Positions 19,476 to 28,330 are shown, counted from the stretch's first letter. The stretch: DNA of 64,000 bases from an uncultured Actinomycetes bacterium (GCA_937876315.1 CALEHQ010000020.1:42201-106200), one strand, 5' to 3'. Numbers and translations are program-made. Notes: generated from the sequence alone by a model not told the origin.

Positions 19476-21014
19476 ATGTATCCGGGAGAGTACGGGCGTA
19501 CAACGCCGAATAAACCCGCAGTGATCATGGGATCTTCGGGAACGGTCGTGACCTACGCCGAACTCGATGAACGTTCGCGGCGACTGTCTCGCTTACTTCA
19601 CGAGCGCGGTCTTGTCGCCGGCGACATGGTGGCGTTGTTTGCCGAGAACCATCCCCGTTACTTCGAAGTTGCGTGGGCCGCGCTGCGTTCGGGTATGTAC
19701 CTCGTCACCGTGAATCGCTATCTGCAGGCCGAAGAAGCTGCGTACCTCATCACCGACTCAGGCGCGAAAGCATTCATCTCGACGGCGTACCAGTCGAAGG
19801 TTGCGACCGAGATGTTGGAGTTCATTCCTGATTGTCAGGTGCGGTTGATGATGGACGGAACCGTTGACGGTTTCGAGTCCTACGAAGACGCGATTGCTGT
19901 AGCGAGCGATGAAGTCTTTGCCGAACAACCCCGTGGCGACTTCATGCTTTATTCCTCAGGCACAACCGGCCGGCCAAAGGGAATTAAACGCGAGCTTCCC
20001 GATCGAACGATTGACGATGGCCAGGGCGGAACGATCTCGTTGCTCTTGCAGTTCATGTTGGGGATGAACTCTGAGTCGATCTACTTGTGTCCAGCGCCGC
20101 TCTATCATTCAGCGGCAATTATTTGGTCGTGTGGTGTTCACGAAATTGGCGGCACTGTTGTCGTACTCGAAAAGTTCGACGCCGAAGAATTCCTGCGCGT
20201 CGTCGAACGCGATTCAGTGACACACGCGCAGGTTGTTCCCACGATGATGGTGCGAATGTTGGGTCTTCCCGATGAGGTCAAGTCTCGATACGACTTGTCG
20301 AGCCTTCAGTTGATGGTTCATGCCGCGGCACCGTGTCCGCCCGAGGCCAAACGGCAAATGATCGAATGGCTTGGCCCGATCGTGAGCGAGTACTACGCGG
20401 GTACCGAAGGCACCGGAATGACATTCCTCACGTCTGAGGAGTGGCTGGCGCATCCGGGTTCGGTCGGTAAGCCAATTAATGGCATCCCGCACATTTGTGA
20501 CGATGAAGGGAACGAACTCGAAGCCGGTGGAACTGGTCTCGTCTATTTCGAACAACCCCAAGCCAATTTCGAATATCACGGGGATCCGGAAAAGACGAAG
20601 GACAGTCGCCATCCGCAGCGTGATAACTGGATGACGCTTGGTGATATTGGGTATCTCGACGAAGACGGCTTTCTGTATCTCACCGACCGGCGCGCGTTCA
20701 CAATTATCTCCGGCGGTGTGAACATTTATCCGGCGGAAATTGAATCGGCGCTGATCATGCATCCGGAAGTGGTCGACGTCGCCGTCTTCGGTCTTCCCGA
20801 TCCCGAGTTCGGCGAGTACGTGCACGCGGTTGTGCAGCTTGAAGCCGGGGTGAGTGGTGACGAGGCAACGGTGGAGCGTCTCCGGAACTATGCGCGTGAG
20901 AATCTCGCCGGTTTCAAGGTGCCACGAGTGATTGATTTCCGTGATGAACTTCCGAGATTGCCAACCGGCAAGCTCTACAAGCAACAGATCCGCGACGAGT
21001 ACCTCGGTCGGTGA
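19476..21014 (+). CDS. Acyl-CoA synthetase (ANL superfamily)
   Basis: The 512-residue adenylate-forming enzyme activates a carboxylic acid as acyl-AMP and then acyl-CoA. The P-loop-like motif is MLYSSGTTGRPKG near residue 152, the adenine-binding motif EYYAGTEGTG near 303, the hinge region LGDIGYLDEDGFLYLTDR near 387, and the catalytic lysine lies in PTGKLYKQ near the end. The length fits fatty-acyl or aromatic-acyl ligases (FadD-like). GAGGGGGAG precedes the ATG. Its stop overlaps the prmA start, so they are co-translated. The substrate is not predictable. Confidence 0.92.
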   Translation: MYPGEYGRTTPNKPAVIMGSSGTVVTYAELDERSRRLSRLLHERGLVAGDMVALFAENHPRYFEVAWAALRSGMYLVTVNRYLQAEEAAYLITDSGAKAFISTAYQSKVATEMLEFIPDCQVRLMMDGTVDGFESYEDAIAVASDEVFAEQPRGDFMLYSSGTTGRPKGIKRELPDRTIDDGQGGTISLLLQFMLGMNSESIYLCPAPLYHSAAIIWSCGVHEIGGTVVVLEKFDAEEFLRVVERDSVTHAQVVPTMMVRMLGLPDEVKSRYDLSSLQLMVHAAAPCPPEAKRQMIEWLGPIVSEYYAGTEGTGMTFLTSEEWLAHPGSVGKPINGIPHICDDEGNELEAGGTGLVYFEQPQANFEYHGDPEKTKDSRHPQRDNWMTLGDIGYLDEDGFLYLTDRRAFTIISGGVNIYPAEIESALIMHPEVVDVAVFGLPDPEFGEYVHAVVQLEAGVSGDEATVERLRNYARENLAGFKVPRVIDFRDELPRLPTGKLYKQQIRDEYLGR

Positions 21015-21847
21015 CTGAATGGATGTCGATCGTTGTCGTCGTCGACCCTGCCGATGTCGATCTCGTTTCTGGACTTGTGTGGGACTTGGGCGTAAGCGGC
21101 ATCGAGGAACAACCGCTGCCTGACGGTGCTGTTGAACTCCGCATTGGTTGTGAGAGAACCATTGCGCAACAAGCACTTGAGGTGCTGGCCGAGCGATGGG
21201 CACCAACCGCCGAACCCGTTGCTGCCGACGAGGGTCTCGATGCATGGCGTGATCATGCGCAGGTGTGGCGAATCGGTTCGATCGCGATCGTGCCACCGTG
21301 GTTAGCGACGCCGAGCGATGTTGCTGAGACCGACTTGGTGTTGGTGATTGACCCGGGACATGCATTTGGAAGCGCGTCGCACGAAACCACCCGGATGTGT
21401 CTCGAAGCAGTAGTCGAACTTGTGACTCCGGGATGCGCCGTTGCCGACATCGGCTGCGGAAGTGGAGTGCTGGCGATTGCTGCAGCGCGTCATGGTGCAA
21501 CCACGGTTGTGGCTACGGACATTGCTGCCGACGCGATCGTTGCGACCCTCGACAACGCACTCACGAACAATGTTGCTGATCTTGTTGAGGTGTCGACAGC
21601 AACGATTGATGAACTCGAACCAACGAATTTCGATGTTGTTTTCGCGAACATTGGGGCGGCCACGTTGTGTTCGATGGCAGCTGCATTGGTGCAGGTAACC
21701 AAACCCGAGGGTGTTCTGGTGCTCAGTGGAATCCTCGCGGAACAGGCCGAGACCGTCATCGAGTCGTTCGAGCAGACCGGTGCTCTTCGAACCGAGGTTC
21801 GTGCGGATGGCGAGTGGCGAACCGTTCTCATGAAACGACCGCGCTGA
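21011..21847 (+). CDS. prmA: Ribosomal protein L11 methyltransferase
   Basis: The 278-residue SAM-dependent methyltransferase has the PrmA N-terminal swivel domain and a Rossmann catalytic domain with DPGHAFGSASHETTR, VADIGCGSGVLAIAAARHGA and VVATDIAADA. PrmA trimethylates ribosomal protein L11. The catalytic NxxA-like stretch reads FANIGAATL, slightly unlike the usual NILA. It begins with GTG overlapping the last bases of the acyl-CoA synthetase gene. Confidence 0.88.
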   Translation: MTEWMSIVVVVDPADVDLVSGLVWDLGVSGIEEQPLPDGAVELRIGCERTIAQQALEVLAERWAPTAEPVAADEGLDAWRDHAQVWRIGSIAIVPPWLATPSDVAETDLVLVIDPGHAFGSASHETTRMCLEAVVELVTPGCAVADIGCGSGVLAIAAARHGATTVVATDIAADAIVATLDNALTNNVADLVEVSTATIDELEPTNFDVVFANIGAATLCSMAAALVQVTKPEGVLVLSGILAEQAETVIESFEQTGALRTEVRADGEWRTVLMKRPR

Positions 21848-21888
21848 CAAACGGCGCGCTGCGTCACGAAAAGGTTCCCGACTGGCAC

Positions 21889-21894
21889 TAGGTT
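21889..21894 (+). promoter_or_regulatory. Candidate leaderless -10 element for the FKBP gene
   Basis: TAGGTT is followed by six bases and ATG 21901, with no ribosome binding site. Same geometry as before 3345, 8848 and 19129. No clear -35. Confidence 0.45.
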
Positions 21895-21900
21895 TCGCTC

Positions 21901-22275
21901 ATGGCTGACACCAAACCAACCGTGACCATTCCCGACACCGCCCCTCCGGCTGACCTCGTTCTTGAGGACATCGAAGTTGGAACCGGCACCGAAGCCGTTG
22001 CCGGCGCCAACGTCACCGTGCACTACGTGGGTGTGGCCTGGAGCGATGGCCAGCAGTTCGACGCGTCATGGGACCGCAACGACACCTTTGAATTCCGTCT
22101 CGGTGCTGGCCAGGTCATCGCTGGTTGGGACCAAGGTGTTGCCGGCATGAAGGTCGGTGGCCGTCGCAGCATCACGATTCCGTCGCACCTCGGTTACGGC
22201 GATCGTGGCGCCGGTGGCGTCATCAAGGGCGGCGAAACCCTCGTGTTCGTCGTCGATCTTCTCAACGTCGGCTGA
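21901..22275 (+). CDS. FKBP-type peptidyl-prolyl isomerase
   Basis: A single FKBP domain of 124 residues with no signal peptide, so it acts in the cytoplasm on prolyl bonds. Characteristic stretches are VTVHYVGVAWSDGQQFDASW, FRLGAGQVIAGWDQGVAGMK and GYGDRGAGGVIKGGETLVF, which carry the conserved active-site aromatic and aspartate residues. It is common as a stand-alone gene in actinobacteria. It converges on mftF, with only eight bases between the stops. Confidence 0.95.
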   Translation: MADTKPTVTIPDTAPPADLVLEDIEVGTGTEAVAGANVTVHYVGVAWSDGQQFDASWDRNDTFEFRLGAGQVIAGWDQGVAGMKVGGRRSITIPSHLGYGDRGAGGVIKGGETLVFVVDLLNVG

Positions 22276-22283
22276 TCGCCGAA

Positions 22284-23732
22284 CTACGAAACCGCTGAAC
22301 GCCAGCGCGAATAGCGGCTGGGCTTCGGCCAACTGGTGACCTCGGGCAGAAGCGGCTCGAGGGTTCCGGCGCGCAACGAACCCACCCATACGCCGGTTCC
22401 GTAGGCGACATCGTCGGCTAGTCGGAGCGCAACGTAGGGGAGTGGCGCGATGTCGGGTCGGGTGCGGATCCAATCGATGATTGACGGCGCGAGCACTCCT
22501 GCAACCAGCGCCAACTTGAGCCGCTTCCACGGCACAAACACGATGGCGAGTGCGGTGAGCGGCCACAATGGGCGCACAAGTCCTTGGGCAATCGTGCGAC
22601 CAGCGCTGAGATGCCCGCGTCCTGCGAGTTGTGCAGCAACCGGCATTGGTTGGGAGAGCGCACCAAGTTTTCCGCTGAGCATTCCCGCCGTGGCGCCAAC
22701 AACTGCGCCGGCCGTAATGGGATGGCCTGTAGCGACAAGACCCCATGCGGCAATGCTCCAGCCGGAAGCTTCGATCGGCGCCAACGCACCCGGGTGTCGC
22801 TTTGCGAGTGGTCCGGCAGAGGTGCCGTAATCGAATCGACGACGAAGCCAGGCCCACGGTGTCGTGCGGTGACGATGGCCCACCGTCACGCTCGGTTCAT
22901 AGCGAACGGTGTGGCCTGCTTCATCGAGTTTCCAAACAAGATCAACGTCTTCACCAACGGGCATCTCCGCGTCGAAACCACCAACTGCATTGAGGGCATC
23001 GGCGCGGCAAACAAGCGCAGCGGATGGAACATATGAAATGCGAGTGCGGGCTCGTACTCGACCGCGTTGCGTGCCGCGATCAAGTGAGGCATTCACCCGC
23101 TCGTAGCGGGAAAGCAAAGGGTGGTCAGGAGCACCGAGCGGTTCAATCGAGGTGATGCGTGGCGCAACAACTGCAACCGCAGGGTCACCGAATTGTTCAA
23201 GCAGTGGTTCAAGCCAGCCCGGTCGAGGAAGGCAATCGGCGTCGAGAAACGCAACAAGCGATGTGTCGACCTCGGCAAGACCGGTGTTTCGAGCTGCAGC
23301 TGGGCCACCGTTTGTTGATCGACGAATGCATTCGACCTCTACGCCATGGACTGTTTTCGATGGAACAACAAGTAGTTCAGGACTCTCGTCATCGACGACG
23401 ATGATGCGAGCGACGTGACCAACGCCATCAAGCAAACCCGGTTCAAGTTCGCCGCGTACAGGAACAACGACTGTGACATCGGTAGTTGTGAACGGTGTTG
23501 TCGCTGGAACTGGTTGCAGAAGGCCGCCGTCGAGGAGACGACGCACAAGTGATGTCGCCCCCTTACCGGGCGAAACCGGGTTGCCATTCAATAAGTCATC
23601 GACAAGGTCGGCGCCCTTATCGCTGATGCGCACAATGCGAAGCGGGGAACCGCCCAGCAGCACTGTGCCGCGCTCCTTGCGTTGCATTGAAGGGTCAGCA
23701 ACAACGAAGAGACCAGCAAGTTCGCTGGTCAT
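22284..23732 (-). CDS. mftF: Mycofactocin glycosyltransferase MftF
   Basis: The 482-residue protein has an N-terminal domain of about 75 residues, a GT2 catalytic domain (VVVPVRGELEPGL, IIVVDDESPE, LDADCLPRPGWLEPLL, ERVNASLDRG and VGEDVDLVWKLDEAG), and a C-terminal part with hydrophobic segments. This layout and the coupling to mftE identify MftF, which adds a beta-1,4-glucan chain to the mycofactocin core. It overlaps the mftE stop by four bases (ATGA). It lies about 9-10 kb from mftABCD, unlike the contiguous mycobacterial locus. Confidence 0.9.
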   Translation of the reverse strand: MTSELAGLFVVADPSMQRKERGTVLLGGSPLRIVRISDKGADLVDDLLNGNPVSPGKGATSLVRRLLDGGLLQPVPATTPFTTTDVTVVVPVRGELEPGLLDGVGHVARIIVVDDESPELLVVPSKTVHGVEVECIRRSTNGGPAAARNTGLAEVDTSLVAFLDADCLPRPGWLEPLLEQFGDPAVAVVAPRITSIEPLGAPDHPLLSRYERVNASLDRGTQRGRVRARTRISYVPSAALVCRADALNAVGGFDAEMPVGEDVDLVWKLDEAGHTVRYEPSVTVGHRHRTTPWAWLRRRFDYGTSAGPLAKRHPGALAPIEASGWSIAAWGLVATGHPITAGAVVGATAGMLSGKLGALSQPMPVAAQLAGRGHLSAGRTIAQGLVRPLWPLTALAIVFVPWKRLKLALVAGVLAPSIIDWIRTRPDIAPLPYVALRLADDVAYGTGVWVGSLRAGTLEPLLPEVTSWPKPSRYSRWRSAVS

Positions 23733-24412
23733 CGAGGAAACACTTTGTCGATAGTGAGAGCAAGGTCGGCGATGAGACCAAGAAAGAGTTCATTCCCGTG
23801 TTCGGCCGTCGCAGTGGTCGGATCGCCAAGTACGCCATTTTCACTGACGGACTTCACACCGCCGGACTGAAGTTCGTCGAGAAGTTCACCAAGTGGAGCA
23901 GTCGCGCCCGCTTCCAACTTGTCGGTGCGTACGCACTCGGGGTCAATGGCCAGGAGGATCGAAGTTTCGCTGCGGCCGGCGTGGGCATCGCCGCCGGGAA
24001 TCGAAGGCGACCACGCAACAACTGTGCGAGCCTCCAGGCGCAGGATGGCGCGCGCAGCCAAAAGTGCGTCGCGGTTTCCGCCGTGACCATTCACGAACAC
24101 AACCCCGGCAAATGCATCGGCGGACCGAGCCAGTTCCACCAGCACAGTGGTGAGAGCGTCGGTACCGATCGACAGCGTGCCCTCGAACCCCGCGTGTTCG
24201 CCTGAGGCGCCAAGACCAACTGCCGGCCCCACAACCAGATCCTCTCGCAATTCACACACATGTTCCGCAATCGCAGTGGCAATGCGCGTGTCGGTGTCGA
24301 GCGGAAGGTGGGGGCCGTGTTGTTCGAGGCTGCCCACGGGAATCAACACAATGCGCGGGGTGTCGCGGACATCAGTCCACGTGAGATCACCGAGAGCGTG
24401 CGTTGAATTCAT
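23729..24412 (-). CDS. mftE: Mycofactocin creatininase-family peptidase MftE
   Basis: MftE cleaves the MftC-modified precursor and releases the C-terminal Val-Tyr-derived unit AHDP. The 227-residue creatininase fold has metal-binding motifs GSLEQHGPHLPLDTD near residue 27, GLGASGEHAGFEGT near 71, FVNGHGGNRDAL near 110 and GDAHAGRSETS near 145. The start at ATG 24412 is taken from family alignment; ATG 24421 is also possible. It follows the VWA gene by 40 bases and is followed by mftF, so both are in the SDR-MoxR-VWA operon. Confidence 0.92.
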   Translation of the reverse strand: MNSTHALGDLTWTDVRDTPRIVLIPVGSLEQHGPHLPLDTDTRIATAIAEHVCELREDLVVGPAVGLGASGEHAGFEGTLSIGTDALTTVLVELARSADAFAGVVFVNGHGGNRDALLAARAILRLEARTVVAWSPSIPGGDAHAGRSETSILLAIDPECVRTDKLEAGATAPLGELLDELQSGGVKSVSENGVLGDPTTATAEHGNELFLGLIADLALTIDKVFPR

Positions 24413-24452
24413 GGTCGACATCGTCGCACCGATGGCTGGGTCTGCCCACTCG

Positions 24453-25373
24453 TTAGCCAAGGAGTGCTTCCGCCAACGCATCAGGTACGGCGGAAGGCCC
24501 GGTGACGCCAACGTATCGTCCGCCTACGTCCCCAGCGAGTTCGACGGCGCTCTCGAGGTCGTCAGCGGGGGCAAGGATCACGAGTTCATCAAGCATGGCT
24601 GCTGCTTCAACAGGATCATCACCAGCGGTGGCCCGACCGTCGGAGAGCAACAGCGTGATGCGACGCGAGGCCGAGGATCGCGAAAGCTGTGCTGCGGCGG
24701 TGCGAAAGGCGAACGCAAGGTCGGTCGTACCAAAACCTCGTAAGCGAAAGAGCTGATTCACGACATCTTCGGCGTCTCGCCCTGAACCCTGTGACGCAAT
24801 CACGATTGCATCGTCAGAGAAGGCAACAACGCTGGTGTCGATCGGCGCTCGCCATAACGATGCGGCTGCGGCAACAGCGGCAGTCGCTAAACGCTCGCCA
24901 CCCATTGAACCGCTGCGGTCGATCAAGAGACACAGTGCAAGATCGGGTTTCGACCAGTCGCGGGCCGTGAGATCCTCCAGCGATGGCGCATCGCCACGAG
25001 CGCGAGCTGCGGCAATCGTTTCGAGACTGCGATCGATGTCGAGCTCTCCGCCATGATCGGCACGTCGATGACGCAGTCGACCAATGCCGTTTCGCTTTGG
25101 TGCACCGGTGCGAACAACGTCGACGACGACTCGACCCGCAAGGGAGCGTGCGAGTTCGCGCAACTTTTCATCGGTTGCACCAACGAGCTCTGCGAGCAAC
25201 GTAAGTGTCTCGTCGGGATCGTCGCGAAGTGCGTCGGCAAATGCCTCTTCATCGAGGACGCCAACCTCCGGCGAAATCTCTTGGAACGATTCGTGCTGTT
25301 CCATTTGTCGGCGTGAGGTCGACTGACGACCAGCTTCGGCCAACGCTTGTTCGGCCTCTTCGCCTTCCAGCAC
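24453..25373 (-). CDS. VWA-domain protein (MoxR partner)
   Basis: The 306-residue protein has an acidic N-terminal part and a von Willebrand A domain with the metal-ion motif IDRSGSM (residues 151-157) and a later GTTDLAFAF. Such proteins pair with MoxR AAA+ ATPases (as in CoxE, NorD, CbbO) to fit metals or activate enzymes. I take GTG 25373 as the first standard start after the in-frame stop upstream; a non-standard start further up would add a PPPQQGGGSKPP stretch. It lies between moxR-like and mftE genes on one strand. Confidence 0.85.
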   Translation of the reverse strand: MLEGEEAEQALAEAGRQSTSRRQMEQHESFQEISPEVGVLDEEAFADALRDDPDETLTLLAELVGATDEKLRELARSLAGRVVVDVVRTGAPKRNGIGRLRHRRADHGGELDIDRSLETIAAARARGDAPSLEDLTARDWSKPDLALCLLIDRSGSMGGERLATAAVAAAASLWRAPIDTSVVAFSDDAIVIASQGSGRDAEDVVNQLFRLRGFGTTDLAFAFRTAAAQLSRSSASRRITLLLSDGRATAGDDPVEAAAMLDELVILAPADDLESAVELAGDVGGRYVGVTGPSAVPDALAEALLG

Positions 25374-25435
25374 GCGCTCTTCGTCGGGCGCCTGTGGGGG
25401 TTTGCTACCCCCGCCACCCTGCTGAGGCGGCGGGT

Positions 25436-26341
25436 TCAGGCTTTTCCCGGGTCGGTCTCCGTGTCGGGATCATCAGTTTCAAGCGGATTGGCGGCCCAGA
25501 GGTCGCGAACAATCGCTTCAGGAGTGCGACCGGAACCTTCACGAACGCGAATGCGACCCGAAAGCGCAGCGAGTGCCGCATCGAGACCAAGTTCTTCATC
25601 GGTGACATCGAGTTCACGCAGCGACGCGAGTTGTTCAGCGATAAGTGAAAGATCGATCGCGCCACGAACCGAGGAGCCGACCCGTAGATCGGAATGGTCG
25701 CGCGTGGCACGAACAACGCGAACCGCGCGCCGGCCTACAGGCCCAGCGCCGGGGCCCTTGGCTTCGCGTCCAACGATTTCAGTTTCTTCCGCTTCAGACT
25801 GGTAGCCCATCGCAACTCGCGAAACACGGTCGTACACCGCCGAAGAAATGCGTGCTGTGCCAATTGCATCGAACGGATTCATGGCGGCAACAACTCGGAA
25901 ACCCGGTTCGGCAACAACACGGCCGAGGCGTGGAATGTTTAGTTCTCGTTCGCTCATTGCCGTGATGATGACGTTGAGTGTTTCTTCAGGAACACGATTG
26001 ATTTCTTCGATGTACAGCAGCGAGCCTGTGCGAAGCGCATCGACGAGAGGCCCGTCGAGGAATACATCGGCGCTGTAGCCGTCGGTAAGGACACGAGCGG
26101 GGTCGAAGGTTCCGACCAAACGAGCAGGTGTCAGTTCAGCGTTTCCTTCAACGAAAACAAGTTCAACGCCAGAGGCGTGAGCAAGCGCACGAAGCAGCGA
26201 GGATTTACCGGTACCTGGCGGGCCTTCAAGCAAAACATGGCGTTCCGCAGCAAGCGCAGCGACAACGACATCGATTTCATTGTGACGGCCAACGACATCG
26301 GCGCAGATTGCGTCGACTGCAGCACGATTAAACGAACTCAT
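25436..26341 (-). CDS. MoxR-family AAA+ ATPase
   Basis: The 301-residue ATPase has Walker A GPPGTGKS at residues 40-47, Walker B LLYIEEINRVP near 107, sensor 1 VVAAMNPFDAIG near 150 and an arginine-rich lid. MoxR ATPases act as chaperones that remodel a target enzyme with a VWA partner; the VWA gene follows at once. Its ATG overlaps the stop of the upstream SDR gene (ATGA), so it is translated from the same message. Operon position links it to mycofactocin, but its client is unknown. Confidence 0.93.
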   Translation of the reverse strand: MSSFNRAAVDAICADVVGRHNEIDVVVAALAAERHVLLEGPPGTGKSSLLRALAHASGVELVFVEGNAELTPARLVGTFDPARVLTDGYSADVFLDGPLVDALRTGSLLYIEEINRVPEETLNVIITAMSERELNIPRLGRVVAEPGFRVVAAMNPFDAIGTARISSAVYDRVSRVAMGYQSEAEETEIVGREAKGPGAGPVGRRAVRVVRATRDHSDLRVGSSVRGAIDLSLIAEQLASLRELDVTDEELGLDAALAALSGRIRVREGSGRTPEAIVRDLWAANPLETDDPDTETDPGKA

Positions 26342-27147
26342 GCTCGGAACCCGCCATCGACGTCTATGAGTGAACCAGTGAGCGCAGCGGGAGCGTCGAC
26401 GCACAACCATTCGATGGTTGCGGCGATTTCGTCCGGGTTAATGAGTCGACCAATGCGGGCCTGGACGGCGAACTCTTCACGGTTTTCCATGCCGTAGAGG
26501 GCAGCACTGGTATCGAGCATGCCGGTGGCTGTTGAGCCGGGACATACCGCGTTGGCGGTAACGCCGCTGTTAGTGAGTTCGGCCGAAAGCGCTTTCACCA
26601 ATCCGGCAACACCGTGTTTGGCTGCGGAGTACGCCGCGAGTTGAGGAAGGCCGTGATGAGCGGCAGCAGATGCAACGGCAACGAAGCGACCATTGCGCGG
26701 TGCCGGAGCATCAAGCATCGATGGCAAAGCGGCGCGTGCGATGTTGAACACACCGGTGAGATTGATGTCGATCATCGAACGCCACGTGTCATCGTCGGTT
26801 TGCCACAGTGGCGCGCCTCCAGCGACGGCGCCAGCAGCGGCAACAACAACATCGATCGAACCATGATGCGCGACGACGGTCTCGATCACCTTGGCCAATG
26901 CTTGGGGATCACGAACATCGGCGGCATGGGCGTGGCCCCGTCCTCCACAAGCGGCAGCAGCCTCGTCGAGGTCTTGGCCGTGTGCAGGGCGGTACGGGCC
27001 GGGGATCTCGCCAAGGCGACCCGGTGACTCAAGCGGAAGGTCGATGAGAGCAACGGTGAAGCCACGAGCAGCAAGCCGGGCGGCACTGGCCGCGCCGATA
27101 CCGCGAGCGGCACCGGTGACAACGGCAACGGGATTTTCACGAGCCAT
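26338..27147 (-). CDS. SDR oxidoreductase, probable mycofactocin-coupled type
   Basis: The 269-residue short-chain dehydrogenase has the NAD motif TGAARGIGAAS, the catalytic YSAAK and the usual end GSLIDVDGGF. Between the second and third strands it carries an insertion of about 30 residues (DLPLESPGRLGEIPG onward to ACGGRG), a feature of mycofactocin-coupled SDRs, which hold a non-exchanging NAD. GGGAGG lies upstream of ATG 27147. It heads the operon with MoxR, VWA, mftE and mftF. Mycofactocin dependence is inferred from the insertion and context. Confidence 0.78.
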   Translation of the reverse strand: MARENPVAVVTGAARGIGAASAARLAARGFTVALIDLPLESPGRLGEIPGPYRPAHGQDLDEAAAACGGRGHAHAADVRDPQALAKVIETVVAHHGSIDVVVAAAGAVAGGAPLWQTDDDTWRSMIDINLTGVFNIARAALPSMLDAPAPRNGRFVAVASAAAHHGLPQLAAYSAAKHGVAGLVKALSAELTNSGVTANAVCPGSTATGMLDTSAALYGMENREEFAVQARIGRLINPDEIAATIEWLCVDAPAALTGSLIDVDGGFRA

Positions 27148-27235
27148 AACTGTTCCTCCCCAGAGGGGGAATCCTACGGGTGTGGCTCGGTCGTGGACAT
27201 TCCCAGGCCTGGTTGGACTGCGCGAGGCTGGGCAG

Positions 27236-27661
27236 ATGGCTGAACCTGTCGTGATCGACCCCACTGATTTCGATGCCGTTGGTGTTCTGACCGAGGCCAT
27301 CGTGTCGTTGCGGGCTCATGTGCTGATCAGCGAGGTCGATGCTTCTGCCACCGTGAGCGCTCCGGAGGGATGGCACCCGCTCGTAATCAATGCCAAACAG
27401 GGTGGAAGCAGCATTCTGATCGTTCGGTTCAATGAGCTTTCGTCGTCTCGCCTTCGCAACGTCGCCGATGCGTTGAGCAAGCGAGGCTGGCACCTTGATG
27501 AGGATCGTGAAGGGGCAACGCTTCGGCAGCCTCCGGGCACGACCGCGACCGATTCAGCGTTTGAGGTGCTTTCGGCGATCGGCATTGGCGGCGCACCAAC
27601 TGATTCGCGAACTGTTGTTGCCCGCGACGGTAACGGCAACGAGGTCGACCTTCACCCCTGA
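27236..27661 (+). CDS. Hypothetical protein, divergent from the mftE/F operon
   Basis: The 141-residue soluble protein begins MAEPVVIDPTDFDAVG and contains LVINAKQGGSSILIVRF and LRNVADALSKRGWHLDED, an alpha/beta layout. It has no membrane helix or signal peptide, and I recognise no family. The start could instead be GTG 27182 in the same frame, which would add 18 residues. The 3' end overlaps vapC by 10 bases on the opposite strand. Confidence 0.6.
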   Translation: MAEPVVIDPTDFDAVGVLTEAIVSLRAHVLISEVDASATVSAPEGWHPLVINAKQGGSSILIVRFNELSSSRLRNVADALSKRGWHLDEDREGATLRQPPGTTATDSAFEVLSAIGIGGAPTDSRTVVARDGNGNEVDLHP

Positions 27662-28053
27662 GTGGGATTGATGACGCTCAACTCGGTGTACTGCGACAGA
27701 AGCGCAAAGTCGCGATCGTTATGCAACACCGGTTGGCCACATCGGATTGCTGTGGCTGCAATGAGGCAGTCAGACATTGTCCGGATCGTGACGCCGTTTA
27801 GCCGACAGGTTCGATAGAGCAGTGCAGCGTCTTCGAAATCCTCGGGTTCAGTGGGCAACAACTTCGCGCGGCCGAGAAGGTGTTCGAGATCGGTGAGCTG
27901 CTTTTCGGTGCGTGCACCGGCAAGAAGTTCCATCACAATTGTTCCAGTGACCGCGGCTCCATCGACCAGTGCTTCTTCTACGAGGTCGGCGATCGCGATG
28001 TTTGAGTTACGCAGAAAGTCGATCCAAGCCGACGAGTCGACGATCAACTCCAA
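27652..28053 (-). CDS. vapC: PIN-domain ribonuclease toxin VapC
   Basis: The 133-residue PIN-domain protein begins MELIVDSSAWIDFLRNS (first catalytic aspartate), and has ELLAGARTEKQL, SDCLIAATAI and VLHNDRDFALL, supplying the other acidic residues of the nuclease site. It overlaps the end of vapB by 10 bases, the classic antitoxin-toxin order. It is a predicted RNA-cleaving toxin; target unknown. Confidence 0.92.
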   Translation of the reverse strand: MELIVDSSAWIDFLRNSNIAIADLVEEALVDGAAVTGTIVMELLAGARTEKQLTDLEHLLGRAKLLPTEPEDFEDAALLYRTCRLNGVTIRTMSDCLIAATAIRCGQPVLHNDRDFALLSQYTELSVINPTQG

Positions 28054-28250
28054 GGCTCAAACCGTCGCATTTCGTCGAGATCGCCGTCCCATCCGGTGCC
28101 GCGCATGGCTTTGGCTTCTTCAATGGTCATGGGGATGATGACGGCTTTACGCAGGGCGTAGTTGACCGCTTGTCGTTTGGTTGTGAACCCGTGCTGGGCC
28201 ATAACCAGAGCGCAGGCTTCCTCATCTATATCAATGTTTGTACGCGCCAT
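28044..28250 (-). CDS. vapB: VapB-type antitoxin
   Basis: The 68-residue protein starts MARTNIDIDEEAC with a ribbon-helix-helix-like DNA-binding part (TTKRQAVNYALRKAV) and a C-terminal toxin-binding tail with a WDGDLDEMR stretch. It would neutralise VapC and repress its own promoter. ATG 28250 is preferred over 28268 because TATTCT lies six bases upstream and overlaps a three-fold repeat that looks like its operator. Confidence 0.88.
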   Translation of the reverse strand: MARTNIDIDEEACALVMAQHGFTTKRQAVNYALRKAVIIPMTIEEAKAMRGTGWDGDLDEMRRFEPWS

Positions 28251-28277
28251 ACACACAGAATACACCATTTATACACC
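28249..28277 (-). promoter_or_regulatory. Triple 11-bp direct repeat at the vapBC promoter
   Basis: Read on the minus strand, GGTGTAT, GGTGTAT and TGTGTAT occur at exact 11-base intervals (28277-28271, 28266-28260, 28255-28249). The last one overlaps the vapB start codon, and the -10-like TATTCT (28262-28257) lies within the second and third units. Helical-turn spacing suggests cooperative binding of the VapB-VapC complex. Confidence 0.55.
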
Positions 28278-28330
28278 AGCATTCTCGGCTGAATTTCTGG
28301 GCGCTTGGCCGAGGGACTGCGGGTTTCTGA

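Noticed and set aside
20214..21500. 428-codon minus-strand frame opposite the acyl-CoA synthetase and prmA genes
   Set aside because: It mirrors two well-conserved plus-strand enzymes and its own sequence is compositionally odd (His/Arg/Gln-rich).
19476..22275. Acyl-CoA synthetase-prmA-FKBP as a biosynthetic cluster
   Set aside because: The FKBP gene has its own leaderless-type promoter and these families are housekeeping neighbours by chance.
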